A stretch of DNA of 64,000 nucleotides from Allomyces macrogynus ATCC 38327 (Eukaryota > Blastocladiomycota > Blastocladiomycetes > Blastocladiales > Blastocladiaceae), in contig GG745332.1 of assembly GCA_000151295.1 (NCBI GenBank), forward strand, positions 1,441,391-1,505,390. Direction: 5' to 3'. The notes below the pieces were generated by a model. The model ran no database searches. It had not been told where the DNA came from and worked only from the letters and a program-made list of their open reading frames with translations. The position numbers were made by a program, and so were the translations under genes. This document shows, piece after piece, positions 44,321 through 55,778 of the stretch (positions are counted from its first letter, which is position 1; every line of letters begins with the position of its first letter).

Positions 44321-46382
44321 ATGACCAGCAGCACGATGCGCCCGTCGTCGCGCCCGCTTGCCCCACCTCGGCCCGCGGATCAACCGTCTCTGTCGACGAC
44401 CTCGCCCTCGACCGCGTCCTCGTCGGCGCGACTCGTGTCCGCCAACCCCTCATCCACCACCACCGCCGCACCTGCGCTCCAGTTACCGCCGCTCCCGCAC
44501 CCGAACGCCACCGTCGTCGCGTCGCAGGGCGCGCTGAATACCGCTCGAACCACCTCATCCGACATGAACTCGCCGCCGCCATCTTCGTTACTCGGCGGTA
44601 GCTCCGCACGCCGCGCCATGCCGACCGGTGCCCCGACGTCGGCCGCCGCAAATAACGCTTTACGATTCCAGCCGCTCGCGACGGGCTACTCGGCGAGCCA
44701 TGGCGCGCTGGGCGCGGCTCCACCCGCGAGCCCGGCGCCCGCACAACGCCGCGTCCCGGCGGTCCCGTCGATGCTCTCGCCCGCGCCATCGATGCTGAAT
44801 TACGGCCGCCAGCCGAGTGCAGGTGCGGTGCCTGCAGGATCGAGTGCGGCGCTGAATTCCGGAAGTACGTCCTTTGTCTTGTGAATCTGGCCGCACGAGG
44901 ACCACGACTGATTCTTTCCCGCTCGGTAGTCCTTAATTACCGCGCCCCCACGTCCGGCACCGCCTCGAGCTCCCCACACTCGAGCTCGCCGCACTCCAGC
45001 CCGACCGCCGGCCGCCGCGGTTCGCCAGTGGGGATGCTCGAAAACGCGCCGCGGTCGAGCCCGACGAGTACGGCAGCGCCGTCGGTCTTGTTTAGTGGGC
45101 CGAGTACGCCGACGGCGCCGCGCCGCGGGAGTGGGGCCGGGACGACGCCGATTCAGCCGTCGGGGTTGCGCCGGGATTCGATCAAGTCCGCCCAGCCGCC
45201 GCCGCTGCAGACGCCAGTGGTGAGTGTGCCAGAGGTGGTGGCGGCGACGGTGCGGCTGGAGAGTGGGGCGACAGAAGCAACGAATGGTACGTGGGTGGAG
45301 TGGCGAGACCGGGTGAAGGGTGATAAGCAAACTGACGGTGGCTTTGTTGGAGGTGGAGGGCCCAAAGGGATCACGCGCGACTTGATTATTGCCAAGAACG
45401 TGTCCAAGGTGGACCAGCAGCTCGGCGACATGTACGTCGGCCTTGGCGTGCTCAACGCGGCGACACGACGGAACCGAGACTGACCACGCGTGCTCTCGCC
45501 ATGAATGTAGTGACAAGCAGCTGCAAGTGCTCACGCATGTGCGGCTCGACCGGAGTGGCATCGAGTCGCTGCACGGGCTCGTACAGTTCACGCAGATCAC
45601 CAACCTGTACCTGCAGCACGTACGTCACGCTTATGCCCACGATCACGTCGTTCTTGATCTGACCCTCCCACGCCACACAGAACAATCTGACCACGACCGA
45701 AGGCCTCGCCGCACTCCCGCACCTGCGTTTCCTGACCCTCTCGCACAACCGGCTGTCCCTGATCCGCGACCTCGACCGTCTCCCGCGCCTCGTCCTGCTG
45801 GACCTCTCACACAACCAGATCGCCGCGCCGTTCCCCGTTGCCGAACTCCCCTCCTCCCTCGTCTTTCTCGACACCTCCCACAACCCGGCCTCCCGGTCCG
45901 GACTCGGCGCTGCTGTCTTCGCACAATGCCCGCACCTGGAAGAACTCGACGGCCATGTCGTGACGCAGGCCAACGCCGGGTTCCACGATAAGGCCGACGA
46001 CGACGCCGATTTGTTCTCGTACTTGGTGTACTCGCGGTCGCGCGCGAGGGCCGGGACTCCGTCGGTGGCCGCGTTGGACACGGAGGGTGGCGCTGCTGCC
46101 GCGATAATCGATAAGGGCCTGGACGTCCCCGATGACGACGCCGTGGATGCAGCCGACCCGGACGTGCTTGTGATCCGGTCGTTTTCGCTGGCCGATGTGA
46201 AGAGGGAGGTGGGCGCGGCGGCGCGACGCGCGGCGGGCGCGCAGGATGAGTATCGCCGCCGCGTGCAGCAGGTCAAGGAGAAGTTTGGGTTTGCGGCGAT
46301 GGCGGAGATGGCCGGTCGGCCGGTGGGGGATACGCCGGCGGTCGCGGCGACGCCGCCGGCACTGCCAGGACTGGGACGGTGA
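44321..46382 (+). CDS. LRRC46: LRRC46-like ciliary leucine-rich-repeat protein
   Basis: Exons 44321-44864, 44930-45286, 45368-45431, 45511-45619 and 45681-46382 (591 aa); all phases close. The first 300 residues are Ser/Pro/Ala-rich and unconserved. Then comes ITRDLIIAKN (ITEALI-type start of LRRC46), DKQLQVLTHVRLDRSGIESL, and LRRs: ITNLYLQHNNLTTTEGL, LRFLTLSHNRLSLIRDLDRL, LVLLDLSHNQI, SSLVFLDTSHNPAS, then the LRR cap CPHLEELDGHVV. The C-terminal part has a basic helical region and ends in LPGLGR. LRRC46 is an axonemal/sperm-tail protein in animals; its presence points to a flagellated zoospore. Exon 2/3 joins rely on splice motifs; the first two exons could belong to a separate start. Confidence 0.85.
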
Positions 46383-46645
46383 GGTAGGTGGATGACTGGA
46401 GCGGCCGTTTGGGCGAGACTTGACCGGTGGAGAAGGTAGTGAGGAATGAAATGCTTGAATTTTGCTAGGTTATCGGGCTATGGTTGACAGAGTCGCTTGC
46501 CATGATGTTGCAGGACCACTTACGTTGCTCCCACCCCCTTTCGCGATCGGTATACCAAAAAGAGATACACTCATTCACTCAGCTCCGATCCAAAACTGCT
46601 GTCGCAGCGCATCCATCAATGACACCTGCAGACGAGCACGCTAGG

Positions 46646-48138
46646 TCACGGCAGCACCTGCCACACGCGCACCGACTTATCGTAACTCCCCGACACCAAC
46701 CACTTCCCCACGCACGCCAAATCGCGCACGACATGCTCGTGCCCCAGGAGCCGCGCGACGATTTGTACGTTCGTCGTATGCACGCTCTTAGCGCGCGTCA
46801 CATACACGTACACTTGATGATCGCCCGAAGTGACCGCAAAGTACGCGTCGGACCCAACCCACGCGACGCGCGGCTTCGACCACTCGTCGACTTTCGCGCC
46901 ATAGAAATTGCGCACGTGCCGCACCGTATACGCGCCGTCGTTTTCCTGGGAAAGACGTAGGAGAACCACGCGGCCCGACGCGGCGGACGTCGCGGCAAGA
47001 GCGTAGAGCCCCGACGGGGACACGGCGAGGTGCATTGGGGTCCACGAGACGTGCGTATCATTCGGGTCCGCATTCAACGCGCGCGCGTACAGAGTCCCAG
47101 CTTGCGTGCCGTCGCCGTCAGGGACCACGCCGAACCACAAGTCGGCCGCATTGCGCGCGGCGATCAGGACCGTGCGGCCGTCGGGCAAGACCGTGAGCGA
47201 CTCGACAGCGCCGGGGACCGACCACTCGGTCTCCTTTGCTTCGGACTGCGCCCACGTTCCGCTGGCCGAGTCGATCTCAGTCACGACGACGCGGCGGTCG
47301 GCCGCGCCCGAGACCACAAACCGGCCGTCGCGCGAAACGGCGACCACCGAACACAATTTCGCGTGCAGTTTCCGGCGCGGCGCGCGGGTCACGGCGTCCG
47401 CGTCGCTGGCGAGGACCGCGCGCAGGTCGACGAGCGCTATCGAGCCGTCCATGCCCGCGACTGCGACAACGTGCGACAGGGTCGGTAACTGGACCAGGTC
47501 GAGAATCGACCCGAGCGTGCCGACGAGGGACGAGCCGGTCTCGACGGCTTGGGAAATGTCGGTGGGGTGGAGCCGCGTCACGCGGAGTGTGCGGTCGGCT
47601 GCGGCGGTCACGAGTACATGCTGGTGCGCGTCGATGGACGGGATGGAGAGGAGACGCGCGACGAGGATGTTTTGGAGGTGGTGCACGTGGAAGACGGCGG
47701 CGTCGCGCGGCGGGGCGAGCAGCTTCAGGCTTGGATCGGTCGGGGTGCGGTTGATGCTGGCAAAGACCGACGCGTCAGTTTCTTCTTGACCATTTCGACG
47801 GCGAAATGTTAGCCGTACCTCGCCATATCCGCATCGTCGTCGGCAACCGCCGCGCGCGCGACCGCGTCGGCGACCAGAGCGTCTCGCCACGCCTCGACGA
47901 CGGCCACGAGCGGCGGCACATCGGTGATCGCCGTCGCCACGGCAACGCGGTCCTCGACGTCGTCCAGCTCCGGACGCGTGATCCGCGGTCGATCCATCGA
48001 CGGAGCCACATAGGTTGGTGCGTCCGCGGCGTCGATTTCGAGCAGGAGCGCCTCGTGTGCGGCCGAGTACCCGTGGTCGGCGAGGAACTGCAGCACGAGC
48101 GAGTGTGTCAGCGCGAGCGCGCCCGTGCGCGACGCCAT
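46646..48138 (-). CDS. LisH-WD40 repeat protein
   Basis: Exons 48138-47819 and 47756-46646 (476 aa); phase 2. N-terminal LisH motif (LTHSLVLQFLADHGYSAAHEALL, about 10-35) for dimerisation. It is followed by a helical linker and a WD40 propeller: HVLVTAAADRTLRVTRL, VVAVAGMDGSIALVDLR, VVAVSRDGRFVVSGAADRRVVVTEI, LTVLPDGRTVLIAARNAADLWF, LAVSPSGLYALAATS, and the closing VVRDLACVGKWLVSGSYDKSVRVWQVL. Six to seven blades. No partner can be named from sequence; LisH-WD proteins often scaffold E3 ligases, dynein regulators or chromatin complexes. Divergent from the CNS1/TTC4 gene, 1.17 kb apart. Confidence 0.85.
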
Positions 48139-49312
48139 GGTGCGGTCGAGGGGGGAGGTTGGGGTTTGCAGCGGGTTGTGCGACCTGAGTGGATTTGCAG
48201 AGAGGCAATTTTACGGCCTTCTCCAAATTTTCCACGAGACGCGTAGTCGTCGTACTGGCGATCCACGCTCAGCTAACTTGCACGACTTCACGCTGCAATC
48301 CAACCGACGCTCCGTTCACGAGCAATCCGACCTGCGGTCTTCTGTGGCCCTCTGCCATCCTCCACAATCCGCACCCTCACCACCGCGGCTGCACCACCCA
48401 TTTCATAAATCCAGCAAATATTCAAGAGAAGAGAGAGGCAGGGGGCCACGGCAATAGTCCGAATTGAGTGGGCAGAGCGCAAGAACACTGCTGCGGCATA
48501 TTGCACTGAATAGAATGATCCCTCGGCGGCGCTTTCAACGTCTCGCGATCTCGGAAACGGACCGGTCCTCAACGGTTGGTTTCTTGTGCCGCCAAAAAGA
48601 AACCCGCACCGCACTCCGTCCCGAATACGCCCTCATTGCACCGCGCCCCCAGACGCGTCCACGCGCAACGCACGACGTGCCACCACCACCCTGCACGCAA
48701 CGACCCAGTTATTATCCCCCTGCTCCGGAGCCAGGAACAGTTGGAGGCCTCCGCGAGAGGTGCGCCACGCTTTGGCGGCGTGAAGGTGGCAGCAGCACAG
48801 ATCGAGGTCGTGGGCGCATAGTGTGGACGGCCAGAGGCGACGGGCGAGGGAAACGTACCGGGACGGGTTCCGAAGGAACAGGCGGCAGCGGGACGCGGCG
48901 GGCAGACGGGACTCTCGGACCTTCCCAATGGACGTGGTGGATGAGCAACAAGGTGCTCCGTATGTGTGCCAGTTATGCCGCTAGCCATGGCCCCCTGTGC
49001 TGTGTGGAGAACAGGAGAAGAAAGGGGAGCGAGGGGCGACCGCGGTTTTATGGTCGGTTGCGTGTGCGATGGCCGTGGCAGGAGCGCCAGGTGATTGGTG
49101 ACGGGTCGCGTGGGTTTGACTCAGACACGGCCCTGCCACGCCCGCCTTCCTTCGGTTTGCTTCCACCAGCATGTCGCCAGTGTCAGCACTTGCCGCACGA
49201 CCGCCAACATGAACGACCTCGACAGCAACGGCCAGAACCGAATTCGCGCCGCCGCCAAGACGTGCAACTCGCCGCGCCGTCCCGCAGCCTCGACCCGCCG
49301 CACACAGCCACC
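48139..49312. promoter_or_regulatory. Divergent intergenic region (LisH-WD40 / CNS1)
   Basis: About 1.17 kb. A plus-strand frame stays open through it into CNS1 from 48464, but it is low-complexity with no domain and in-frame ATGs there are not conserved-looking. An AT-rich patch at 48400-48440 may mark a promoter. Confidence 0.35.
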
Positions 49313-50545
49313 ATGACGTCCATGTCGACCGACCCCACCTCGGCCACGGCCGCGCTCGAGGCCGCCGCCGCGACCACGGCGCAGACCGGCGACGTGGAAT
49401 TTGACATGATCGAGGCCATTGCCAAGATGCGTTCCCAGGTCGGTCCGGACGGAAAGCCCATCAAGCCGTCGTGGGCGCTGTCCGAGGACAACTGGGAAGA
49501 GGAGATGAAGACGATCCCGCTGTTCATGCGGTCGTTTGACCCGAACGCTGACGTCGAGTCGGTCCCGGAACTCGCGGCTCTGCAGTCGCTCATCTACGAC
49601 GGCACGCCCGAGGAAGTCGCCGAAAACTTCAAGAACCAGGGCAACGACATGTTTCGCGACGGCAAGCACCACTACCCGCACGCAATCCAGTACTACACGC
49701 AAGGCATTGACCAGAAATGTAAAGACGCCAAGCTCAACTCGGTCCTCTACGCGAACCGCGCCGCCGTGAACCTCGAGCTCGGCAACTTGCGCAAGTGTGT
49801 CAACGACTGCCTGCGCGCGATCGAGCACAACCCGACCAACATCAAGGCCTACTACCGCGCCGGCCGCGCCTACCACCTGCTCGAAAAGTACGACGAAGCC
49901 GTGTCGGCGTTCACACACGGGCTGGCCGCGGACCCGAACAATGGCTCGATCAAGGTCGCGCTCGAGGCCGCGCAAAAGGCCAAGCTCGCGCGCGACGCCA
50001 AGGACGCGGAAAAGCGCGCGCAGCAAGAGTACGAGGCGCAGCAGGAGGCGCTCGTGGCCGCGGTCATGAAGAAGCGCGGGATCCGGTCGGGCACGGTACT
50101 TGCGCAACTGCCGAATGCCGAGTACGCGTCGCACCGGCCGAGCTACGACCCGACCACCGACACGCTCACGGTGCCGTGCCTGATCCTCTACCCGGAGTTC
50201 AACCAGTCCGATTTTATTACACATTTTCCCGTCGAGTCGACGTTTGCCGAGCAGCTGGCCCCGGTCTTGGACGAGGCGCCCGCGCCGTGGGACCCGCAGC
50301 ACACGTACCGGTCGGCAACGACTGACGTCTACTTTTTGACGTTCAACGAGGACCCGAACCTCCGCCGGCTCGTGAAGGTCGGCAAGAAGAATACGCTGCA
50401 GAGCGTGCTCAAGCTGTCGTGGAGCTGCGTCGTCAATGGCGTCGTCGAGTTTTTGGTGCTGCACCGCAACAACCAGTTTTGCAAAGAGTATGTCGAAAAG
50501 TACCGCCAGCGCGCGAGCCCAGCGTCAGCGTCGTCGGGCAAGTGA
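49313..50545 (+). CDS. CNS1: TTC4/CNS1 Hsp90-Hsp70 co-chaperone
   Basis: Single exon, 410 aa. N-terminal segment with IPLFMRS (family motif, about residues 65-71). Three TPRs: AENFKNQGNDMFRDGKHHYPHAIQYYTQGI, NSVLYANRAAVNLELGNLRKCVNDCLRAI, NIKAYYRAGRAYHLLEKYDEAVSAFTHGL; these carry the carboxylate-clamp residues that bind the EEVD end of Hsp90/Hsp70. A charged helix (KLARDAKDAEKRAQQEYEAQQ) and the wheel domain (CLILYPEFNQSDFI, FAEQLAPVLDEAP.PWDPQ, LQSVLKLS) follow. In yeast Cns1 is essential and supports translation factor eEF2 folding. Start chosen at CCACCATGACG, where low complexity ends. Confidence 0.95.
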   Translation: MTSMSTDPTSATAALEAAAATTAQTGDVEFDMIEAIAKMRSQVGPDGKPIKPSWALSEDNWEEEMKTIPLFMRSFDPNADVESVPELAALQSLIYDGTPEEVAENFKNQGNDMFRDGKHHYPHAIQYYTQGIDQKCKDAKLNSVLYANRAAVNLELGNLRKCVNDCLRAIEHNPTNIKAYYRAGRAYHLLEKYDEAVSAFTHGLAADPNNGSIKVALEAAQKAKLARDAKDAEKRAQQEYEAQQEALVAAVMKKRGIRSGTVLAQLPNAEYASHRPSYDPTTDTLTVPCLILYPEFNQSDFITHFPVESTFAEQLAPVLDEAPAPWDPQHTYRSATTDVYFLTFNEDPNLRRLVKVGKKNTLQSVLKLSWSCVVNGVVEFLVLHRNNQFCKEYVEKYRQRASPASASSGK

Positions 50546-50813
50546 AGTCGCGGAGACGGAAATGTTTTGGTGTGATTTTGTACATTTTATGGAGCCCTTT
50601 TCTTCGCGGTATCGCTGGCTGAGAACTGGTTCAACAAACCGGATTTTGCTGCCCACGGATCTTGCCGACTAGAGGAGGTGTATAAGAAACGAGCCGCTCG
50701 TATATTGCATGACGCCCACCAAAACGACAAGCGAAGCGACCCGCGCCCTACGCAGCTACGCTAAATAGGTACAACGACACGACGAACACCAAAATCCAAG
50801 AAAAAACCACCGC

Positions 50814-51587
50814 TTAGATGACCTTGGCCTCGTTCTTGAGCTTGCTGATCAGCTCGTCCACGTTGGCGACACGGCCACCACCCTGGCGCTTGGGCGGCTC
50901 CTCGACCTTGAGAATCTCGAGGCGCGGCGACACGTCGACGCCGAGGTCGGTGGGCGTGAACTTCTTGATGGGCTTCTTCTTGGCCTTCATGATGTTGGGC
51001 AGCGTCGCGAACCGCGGCGTGTTGAGGCGCAGGTCGGCCGTGACGACGGCGGGCAGCGCCGTCTTGATAGTCTCGAGGCCGCCGTCAATCTCGCGTGTCA
51101 CAACGAGCGACTTGTCGCCAGCGTTCAAGTCGATCTTGGACGCAAATGTGCCCTGTGGCCAGTTGAGCAGGCCGGCGAGCATCTGGCCCGTCTGGTTGGC
51201 GTCGTCGTCGATCGCCTGCTTGCCGAGAATGACCAGGTCGACCTTCTCGTCCTGCGCAATCTTCTTGAAGAGCTTGGCGACGGCGAGCGGCTCGAGCGTC
51301 TTCTCCGTGCCGTCCGGGATCTCGACGTGGATGGCCCTGTCCGCCCCCATGGCGAGCGCCGTGCGCAGCGATTCTTGCGCCTTGGGCGGGCCGCACGAGA
51401 CGGCAATCACTTCGCCGACGAGCTTGGCCTCCTTAGCCTGGACGGCGGCCTCGATGGCGATCTCGTCAAACGGGTTCACCGAGTGCTTGACGTTGGCCGT
51501 CTCCACCCACGACTTGTCGCCGCGCACGGCAATCTTCACGTTGTAGTCGATGACGCGCTTGACGCCGACGAGCACGCGGAGCGACAT
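50814..51587 (-). CDS. ETFB: Electron transfer flavoprotein beta subunit
   Basis: Single exon, 257 aa, the normal family length. [19 protein letters not shown] start, [78 protein letters not shown] (AMP site and the GQxGxMLA-like signature), [45 protein letters not shown]. Works with ETF-alpha in the mitochondrial matrix to pass electrons from acyl-CoA dehydrogenases to ETF-QO; as usual, the beta subunit lacks an obvious cleavable presequence. An upstream open frame to 51968 is ignored. Divergent from DYNC2LI1. Confidence 0.97.
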   Translation of the reverse strand: MSLRVLVGVKRVIDYNVKIAVRGDKSWVETANVKHSVNPFDEIAIEAAVQAKEAKLVGEVIAVSCGPPKAQESLRTALAMGADRAIHVEIPDGTEKTLEPLAVAKLFKKIAQDEKVDLVILGKQAIDDDANQTGQMLAGLLNWPQGTFASKIDLNAGDKSLVVTREIDGGLETIKTALPAVVTADLRLNTPRFATLPNIMKAKKKPIKKFTPTDLGVDVSPRLEILKVEEPPKRQGGGRVANVDELISKLKNEAKVI

Positions 51588-51940
51588 TTTCGAGTGGCGA
51601 ACGGGGATATGCAAGGAACAGAGGGGCTGGCGGGGGCGGATGCGGCAAGTAGCGCGGGCGCAACGTCGTCGTCGTTGAAGGGATCGCGGTGCTGCAGGTC
51701 GACAGCAGCAATGGCAGCGATGCGATGACTTCACGATGGCATCGCCAACACACGCGCTGTGAAATGTCGATTGTGAGCGTGAGCCCACGTGCTGGTCAAT
51801 CGTGGCGTGCGAGGCACCGCGAGACGTGTTAGCGGTGCTGCCTGTGCTGCAAGGCCCGCTGGCCCCGGCCCCTGCAAACCGACAACCGTTCATGGTCAAA
51901 TCGAGCCCAACCTGCTGCAATCCCCGCACCAACATTAACA
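51588..51940. promoter_or_regulatory. Divergent promoter region (ETFB / DYNC2LI1)
   Basis: About 350 bp between divergent start codons. No TATA or X-box recognised. Confidence 0.4.
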
Positions 51941-53299
51941 ATGAGCCTTGCAACCGCTGCTGCGCCAACGCCCATTGTGACCAAGGACCTGTGGGCCGTG
52001 CTCAAGGATGAATACAAGGCGCAGCAAAAGGCGTCCGAGGTATCATCAGGCATGGACCGGACCACGACCACCACAGTGTTTATCAAGCAGCGATCTCTGA
52101 TTTGTTGGCCCCGTTCATGCCCACCAGATGCCCAATCTGGCCACGAAACCATACTCGCGGGGGGCAAGTCGTGCGGTAAAACCGCCCTGATCAACCGGTT
52201 CCTCGACAAGGGTTGCGCTCTGTTTGTCGAGCTTCTCCTCTCCCGCCTCTTCCTCCCGCTCACGCACGTTCTGCTTGTGACCAGGAAGCGACCCCTCACC
52301 GCCACCAACCTTCGGCCTCGAGTACACGTATGGACGACGCACACGCGCCGCCGCCAACATCAAGGACGTGGTTCCTTTGTGGGATGTTGGCGGCGGCCCC
52401 GCCGGGACCAAGGTTGTGACGGTGCCGCTCTCGGCCGCCACAGTCCACAGTCTACCTGACCCGGGTCCGCTTCGCATCGCTGCCACTTTTATCACCACGA
52501 ACCCGCAGCACACTCATGCCATGCTCTCCACCTTAGCCCGCCGACCTCGCATCAGCCATCGAGTCGTACCTCTTCGTCCTCTCATCCCGCATCGAAGAGC
52601 TCCTTGCGGGCCTCGAAAAGCGTGGGTCCAAGCGACCCAAGGGCATGCGTGCGTTTGCCATGAAAAAGTACACTGCCGCCGCGGCCGCGGCCGCCTCCCC
52701 GGCATCGGCCAGCTCGCTTGACCTTTCCAGCAAGACCTCGCACCCGGACAAGTCCCGGCTCGCGCTGCTGCCGATCCAGTGGGCGCTCGTGGGAACGCCC
52801 TACGATGAGTCCCGCGACTTGCCGAGCGAAGTGCGCAAACACGTTGCGCGGCTGATGCGGTACTAAGCGCATATTCACGACGGCGCGCTCGTCATGGCAA
52901 GTGACCGCGACGAACCGGCGCTGGCCAAAGTGCGCTCTTCGCCCAATTTGTGTGTGGTACCGTGCGGGAAGACTGATCATCGCGCGTGGGGGTGCGTAGA
53001 CCAAGCAACTGCTCAGCCATTACGCGTTCAAGACGGCCGCGCCCAAGGGCGAGTGCACCGACTATAACCGCCCGCTCTACGTGCCCGCCGGGTCGGACGC
53101 GCTGAGCGCCTTTTTCGCCGGGATGGATGCGGCGTCGCTCGAGGAGCTCAAAGCGACGCTCGACGCGCATGCGGTGGCGATTCCCGCAAGACCTGGAGCA
53201 GCTGCGGCAAAGACGGCGGGTGCGGCCAAGGCGCGCGCGTGGGACGCGCAGTTTGCTGAGCCGTTGATTGATATCGAGTGTCAGGCGCGGCAGGCGTGA
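51941..53299 (+). CDS. DYNC2LI1: Cytoplasmic dynein-2 light intermediate chain (IFT dynein), with in-frame stop
   Basis: [13 protein letters not shown] start (family LWE-type helix), P-loop [17 protein letters not shown] (GxxxxGKT), then after an intron (donor at 52210, acceptor before GAAGCGACC at about 52288) [12 protein letters not shown] and PLWDVGGG (switch II-like). Later come [37 protein letters not shown]-like helix and [15 protein letters not shown], then after another intron (acceptor about 53006) [19 protein letters not shown] and a [14 protein letters not shown] tail. This is the motor-tail subunit that drives retrograde intraflagellar transport. Problems: a TAA (52864-52866) sits in frame between LMRY and AHIHDGAL where the family is continuous; the usual VLVLDLS strand after [10 protein letters not shown] is not found; the exon 1/2 join near 52040-52130 is unresolved. 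Either assembly errors or a decaying copy. Confidence 0.78.
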
Positions 53300-53721
53300 G
53301 AAAGAGATGGACTGGCGGGGGGTGGACTACGATGAGGTGAGGTGAATGCTCAAATTGATACCATCTTGGCAGGTCGAGCAAGGTGTGGAAGGACATTTGC
53401 AATGAAGAAGAGCAGAGAGGCCAAGCAGCGGCCGAAAGTGGACGAATCCACTCACTGCTCATTCTTGCGAATGGACGCCAAAAATGTTCTGCGTTGAAAT
53501 ATGAGCAAATTCGTGGTCTGTAGGCAAGAACATGCAAGAGGACAAGTGAGAACGCATCAGAAGGGTCGAGCTGTGCCACACCAAAGTGGACCCAAAGTCC
53601 TCCAACGACCGCAAAGGGCGCCACCGGTATGCAGCCACCATTGCAACCGTGCTTCACGGCAAAAGCTCCTTCTTCTCCTCCTCTTCCTCGACGCGTCCTC
53701 GACCAATTGCGACTATCCAAG
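53300..53721. other. Intergenic region upstream of small unknown ORF
   Basis: About 420 bp, mixed composition. A minus-strand frame crosses it without a domain. Probably the DYNC2LI1 3' UTR plus the promoter of the following ORF. Confidence 0.3.
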
Positions 53722-54339
53722 ATGCTGACCACCGTGCAACGGGACATGGCGATCCACGCCACAGCCCAGCAACAGCATGTGGCATCGCTGCAACACGGCG
53801 CTTCTTTTCCGCGACCGGCATTTCCGGCGCTTGGACATGGCGACGCCGCTCGAGCGCTCATTGCAGCGCGCGTTCAATACGTTCTCGAGGACTTGCTGAC
53901 GACAGGAGCCGTGTCATCGACGCGGCTCGGTGTGAACGACGCCAATTTCGCGGGGCCATCGTTGCGGGACGTGTTGGACGATCTCGCGTTGGCGCCGGCC
54001 ATGGTAGCCAAGCTGCGGCGCAGCAGCAGAGCACGGCTCGACGCTTCTTTGCTTCTCAATTTTGTCGAATCGGTCGCGATTGAAGAGGATGACCTGCTGC
54101 GGTTCGACCTGCCCCAGATGCACCTGAATGCGCTCGACCTTATGGAAACGATTGCCATGTACCACGACAAGAAACTGGTCGCGCTTGGCCCGAAGTTCTC
54201 TGACTATCTCGATGCGGATCCGTCGCTGGTCGCTGGCTATATCACCACCGACTGGCACTTTGGCGATCATCAATTACGGCAGGGGAGGGCGCCAGTGGAA
54301 GGGTTCAATTCTCATTGCGAGATGCAGCAGAGACAGTGA
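53722..54339 (+). CDS. Unknown protein, 205 aa
   Basis: Single exon starting at an ATG in CCAAGATGCTG. Mostly helical-looking: AARALIAARVQYVLEDLLTTGAV, SLRDVLDDLALAPAMVAKLRRS, LLLNFVESVAIEEDDLLRFDL, LNALDLMETIAMYHDKKLVAL. No signal peptide, no membrane helix, no known domain. The leucine-rich amphipathic pattern and GC-rich codons look genuinely coding. The C-terminal 25 residues are less so, so an intron near 54270 with a downstream exon cannot be excluded. Confidence 0.5.
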   Translation: MLTTVQRDMAIHATAQQQHVASLQHGASFPRPAFPALGHGDAARALIAARVQYVLEDLLTTGAVSSTRLGVNDANFAGPSLRDVLDDLALAPAMVAKLRRSSRARLDASLLLNFVESVAIEEDDLLRFDLPQMHLNALDLMETIAMYHDKKLVALGPKFSDYLDADPSLVAGYITTDWHFGDHQLRQGRAPVEGFNSHCEMQQRQ

Positions 54340-55778
54340 GCAAGTGGACCAAGCACTGTGGCGCGCTGTGCGTTGGCATGTGGGTCGTTTCGCAAGTTTT
54401 GGGCGTTGCTTGATCGCTCCACGGATGCAGCTGGAATGGCCGGCGTTCGTTGCGTTCACCAGTCTATAGTGTGGGGTGGCCATGGTTTGGTTTGGCGCAG
54501 GTTGCATGGTGTTTGTTTTCTATTTTGTTTGAACCCAGTTTGTATGCTTGTGCGCGAAAGCATCATGAAGTTCAAACCATCTTATTTGCATTATCGAGTG
54601 TAGTTTGGGCGTCGCCTATACGTAGGACCCAAAAGTCATCACCCTTCCACAAATTGATACTTGCAGACATGGTCCACCATTCTCCTACTGGTAAATCCTT
54701 GCCGAAAGCATCGTATAGTGTATTTTCATTTTATTTCCTTCAGATCATGGGGGAACGGTATTGCCGGGGCGATCGGCTGATACTTGGCTGGTGAATGCAG
54801 GCAACAGTAGAGCATGACTTACATTCGTCGTCATGTCAGCCATTCACATCAGCATATATACCTAACCGTTCACTCCGCATGGGAGTGTGGGTCTGCCGTG
54901 TGTGCGGTACTGAAGCGAGAGAACACCATCCAATCTTCAACACAAGTCACGACGTAGCAATTTGTGGGGGGGCTGTCCTCTTGATGGCATGTCGCGTCCA
55001 GTGTCTGTGCAACGTTGTGAGACTCTGCGGCCCGCCCGCCAACACGACATGGGGCGACATGATGTGGCAGGCACTCCAGACTCAAACGTCCAGACTCGCA
55101 CGTCGACCCCTCTGCCATCAAGAATCGACAATCAATCCCCGAGCCGGAGACTCCATCGCCTCACGCCCATGACCACCCACAGCGTGTCGGTCATGTACTT
55201 TCTCTCGCCAGCTTGCGCTGACTTGTTGAGACAGCATATCCAATTCTTGCTCCAATTCTTTTCCATTTCGCTTCTAAGGTGCGTCGGGAGTGGAAAATTG
55301 CGAGAACGTACAAAGAGCAAGTCCTGGATGCTGGGAACAATGATTGTCGAGATAAAGTTTCAACCAGGTGGCGCTCACAAGAAGGAACGAAAGCAACAAG
55401 AGATTCTTCTACATTCAACACGTCGAAAAGACGCCCGCTCTCGTCCGCCCAAGGCCGTGCCCCGGAACAAGCGGCCTGGGAACGAAAGTCCTGGACGAGG
55501 GGGGCCATTCTGCAACCAAACCGTTCGCCCTCGATTGAGGGAGTGCGCGAGAGATAAGGGAAACCACAAGATTTTGCAATTTGGTCAACAAAAAGAAGAG
55601 AAAAGAAAGCGAAGGGAAAATAACGCTCGCCGTGCAAAATGACATCCAATCTGAACAAACATGCATGCGTGCGCGGGTCGCAACCGCCAACTCAGCCAAA
55701 ACCATGTTCCACGTCTTAGTCGGGAGCGGTCCATAGCGTCCGCCCCTCGTTCACCATTCGCCGGCCGGCCGAGTCGGC
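54340..55778. other. Lower-GC gene-free region
   Basis: About 1.4 kb between the small unknown ORF and the 3' end of the repeat-rich protein gene. AT-rich (notably 54480-54860 and 55560-55630). Frames over 200 codons (54962-55642) have no domain and poor composition. No RNA gene or repeat recognised. Confidence 0.4.

Noticed and set aside
48464..49312. N-terminal extension of the CNS1/TTC4 frame
   Set aside because: Open but Arg/Pro-rich without conservation; the conserved protein begins at 49313 with a good start context.
52040..52130. Possible 51-nt intron GTATCA...AAGCAG in DYNC2LI1
   Set aside because: The length is a multiple of three and the frame is open either way, so sequence alone cannot decide; left unresolved rather than annotated.
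54962..55642. 226-codon frame in the low-GC region
   Set aside because: Composition is erratic, no domain, no splice context, and it is rich in Lys/Arg runs from purine-rich DNA.
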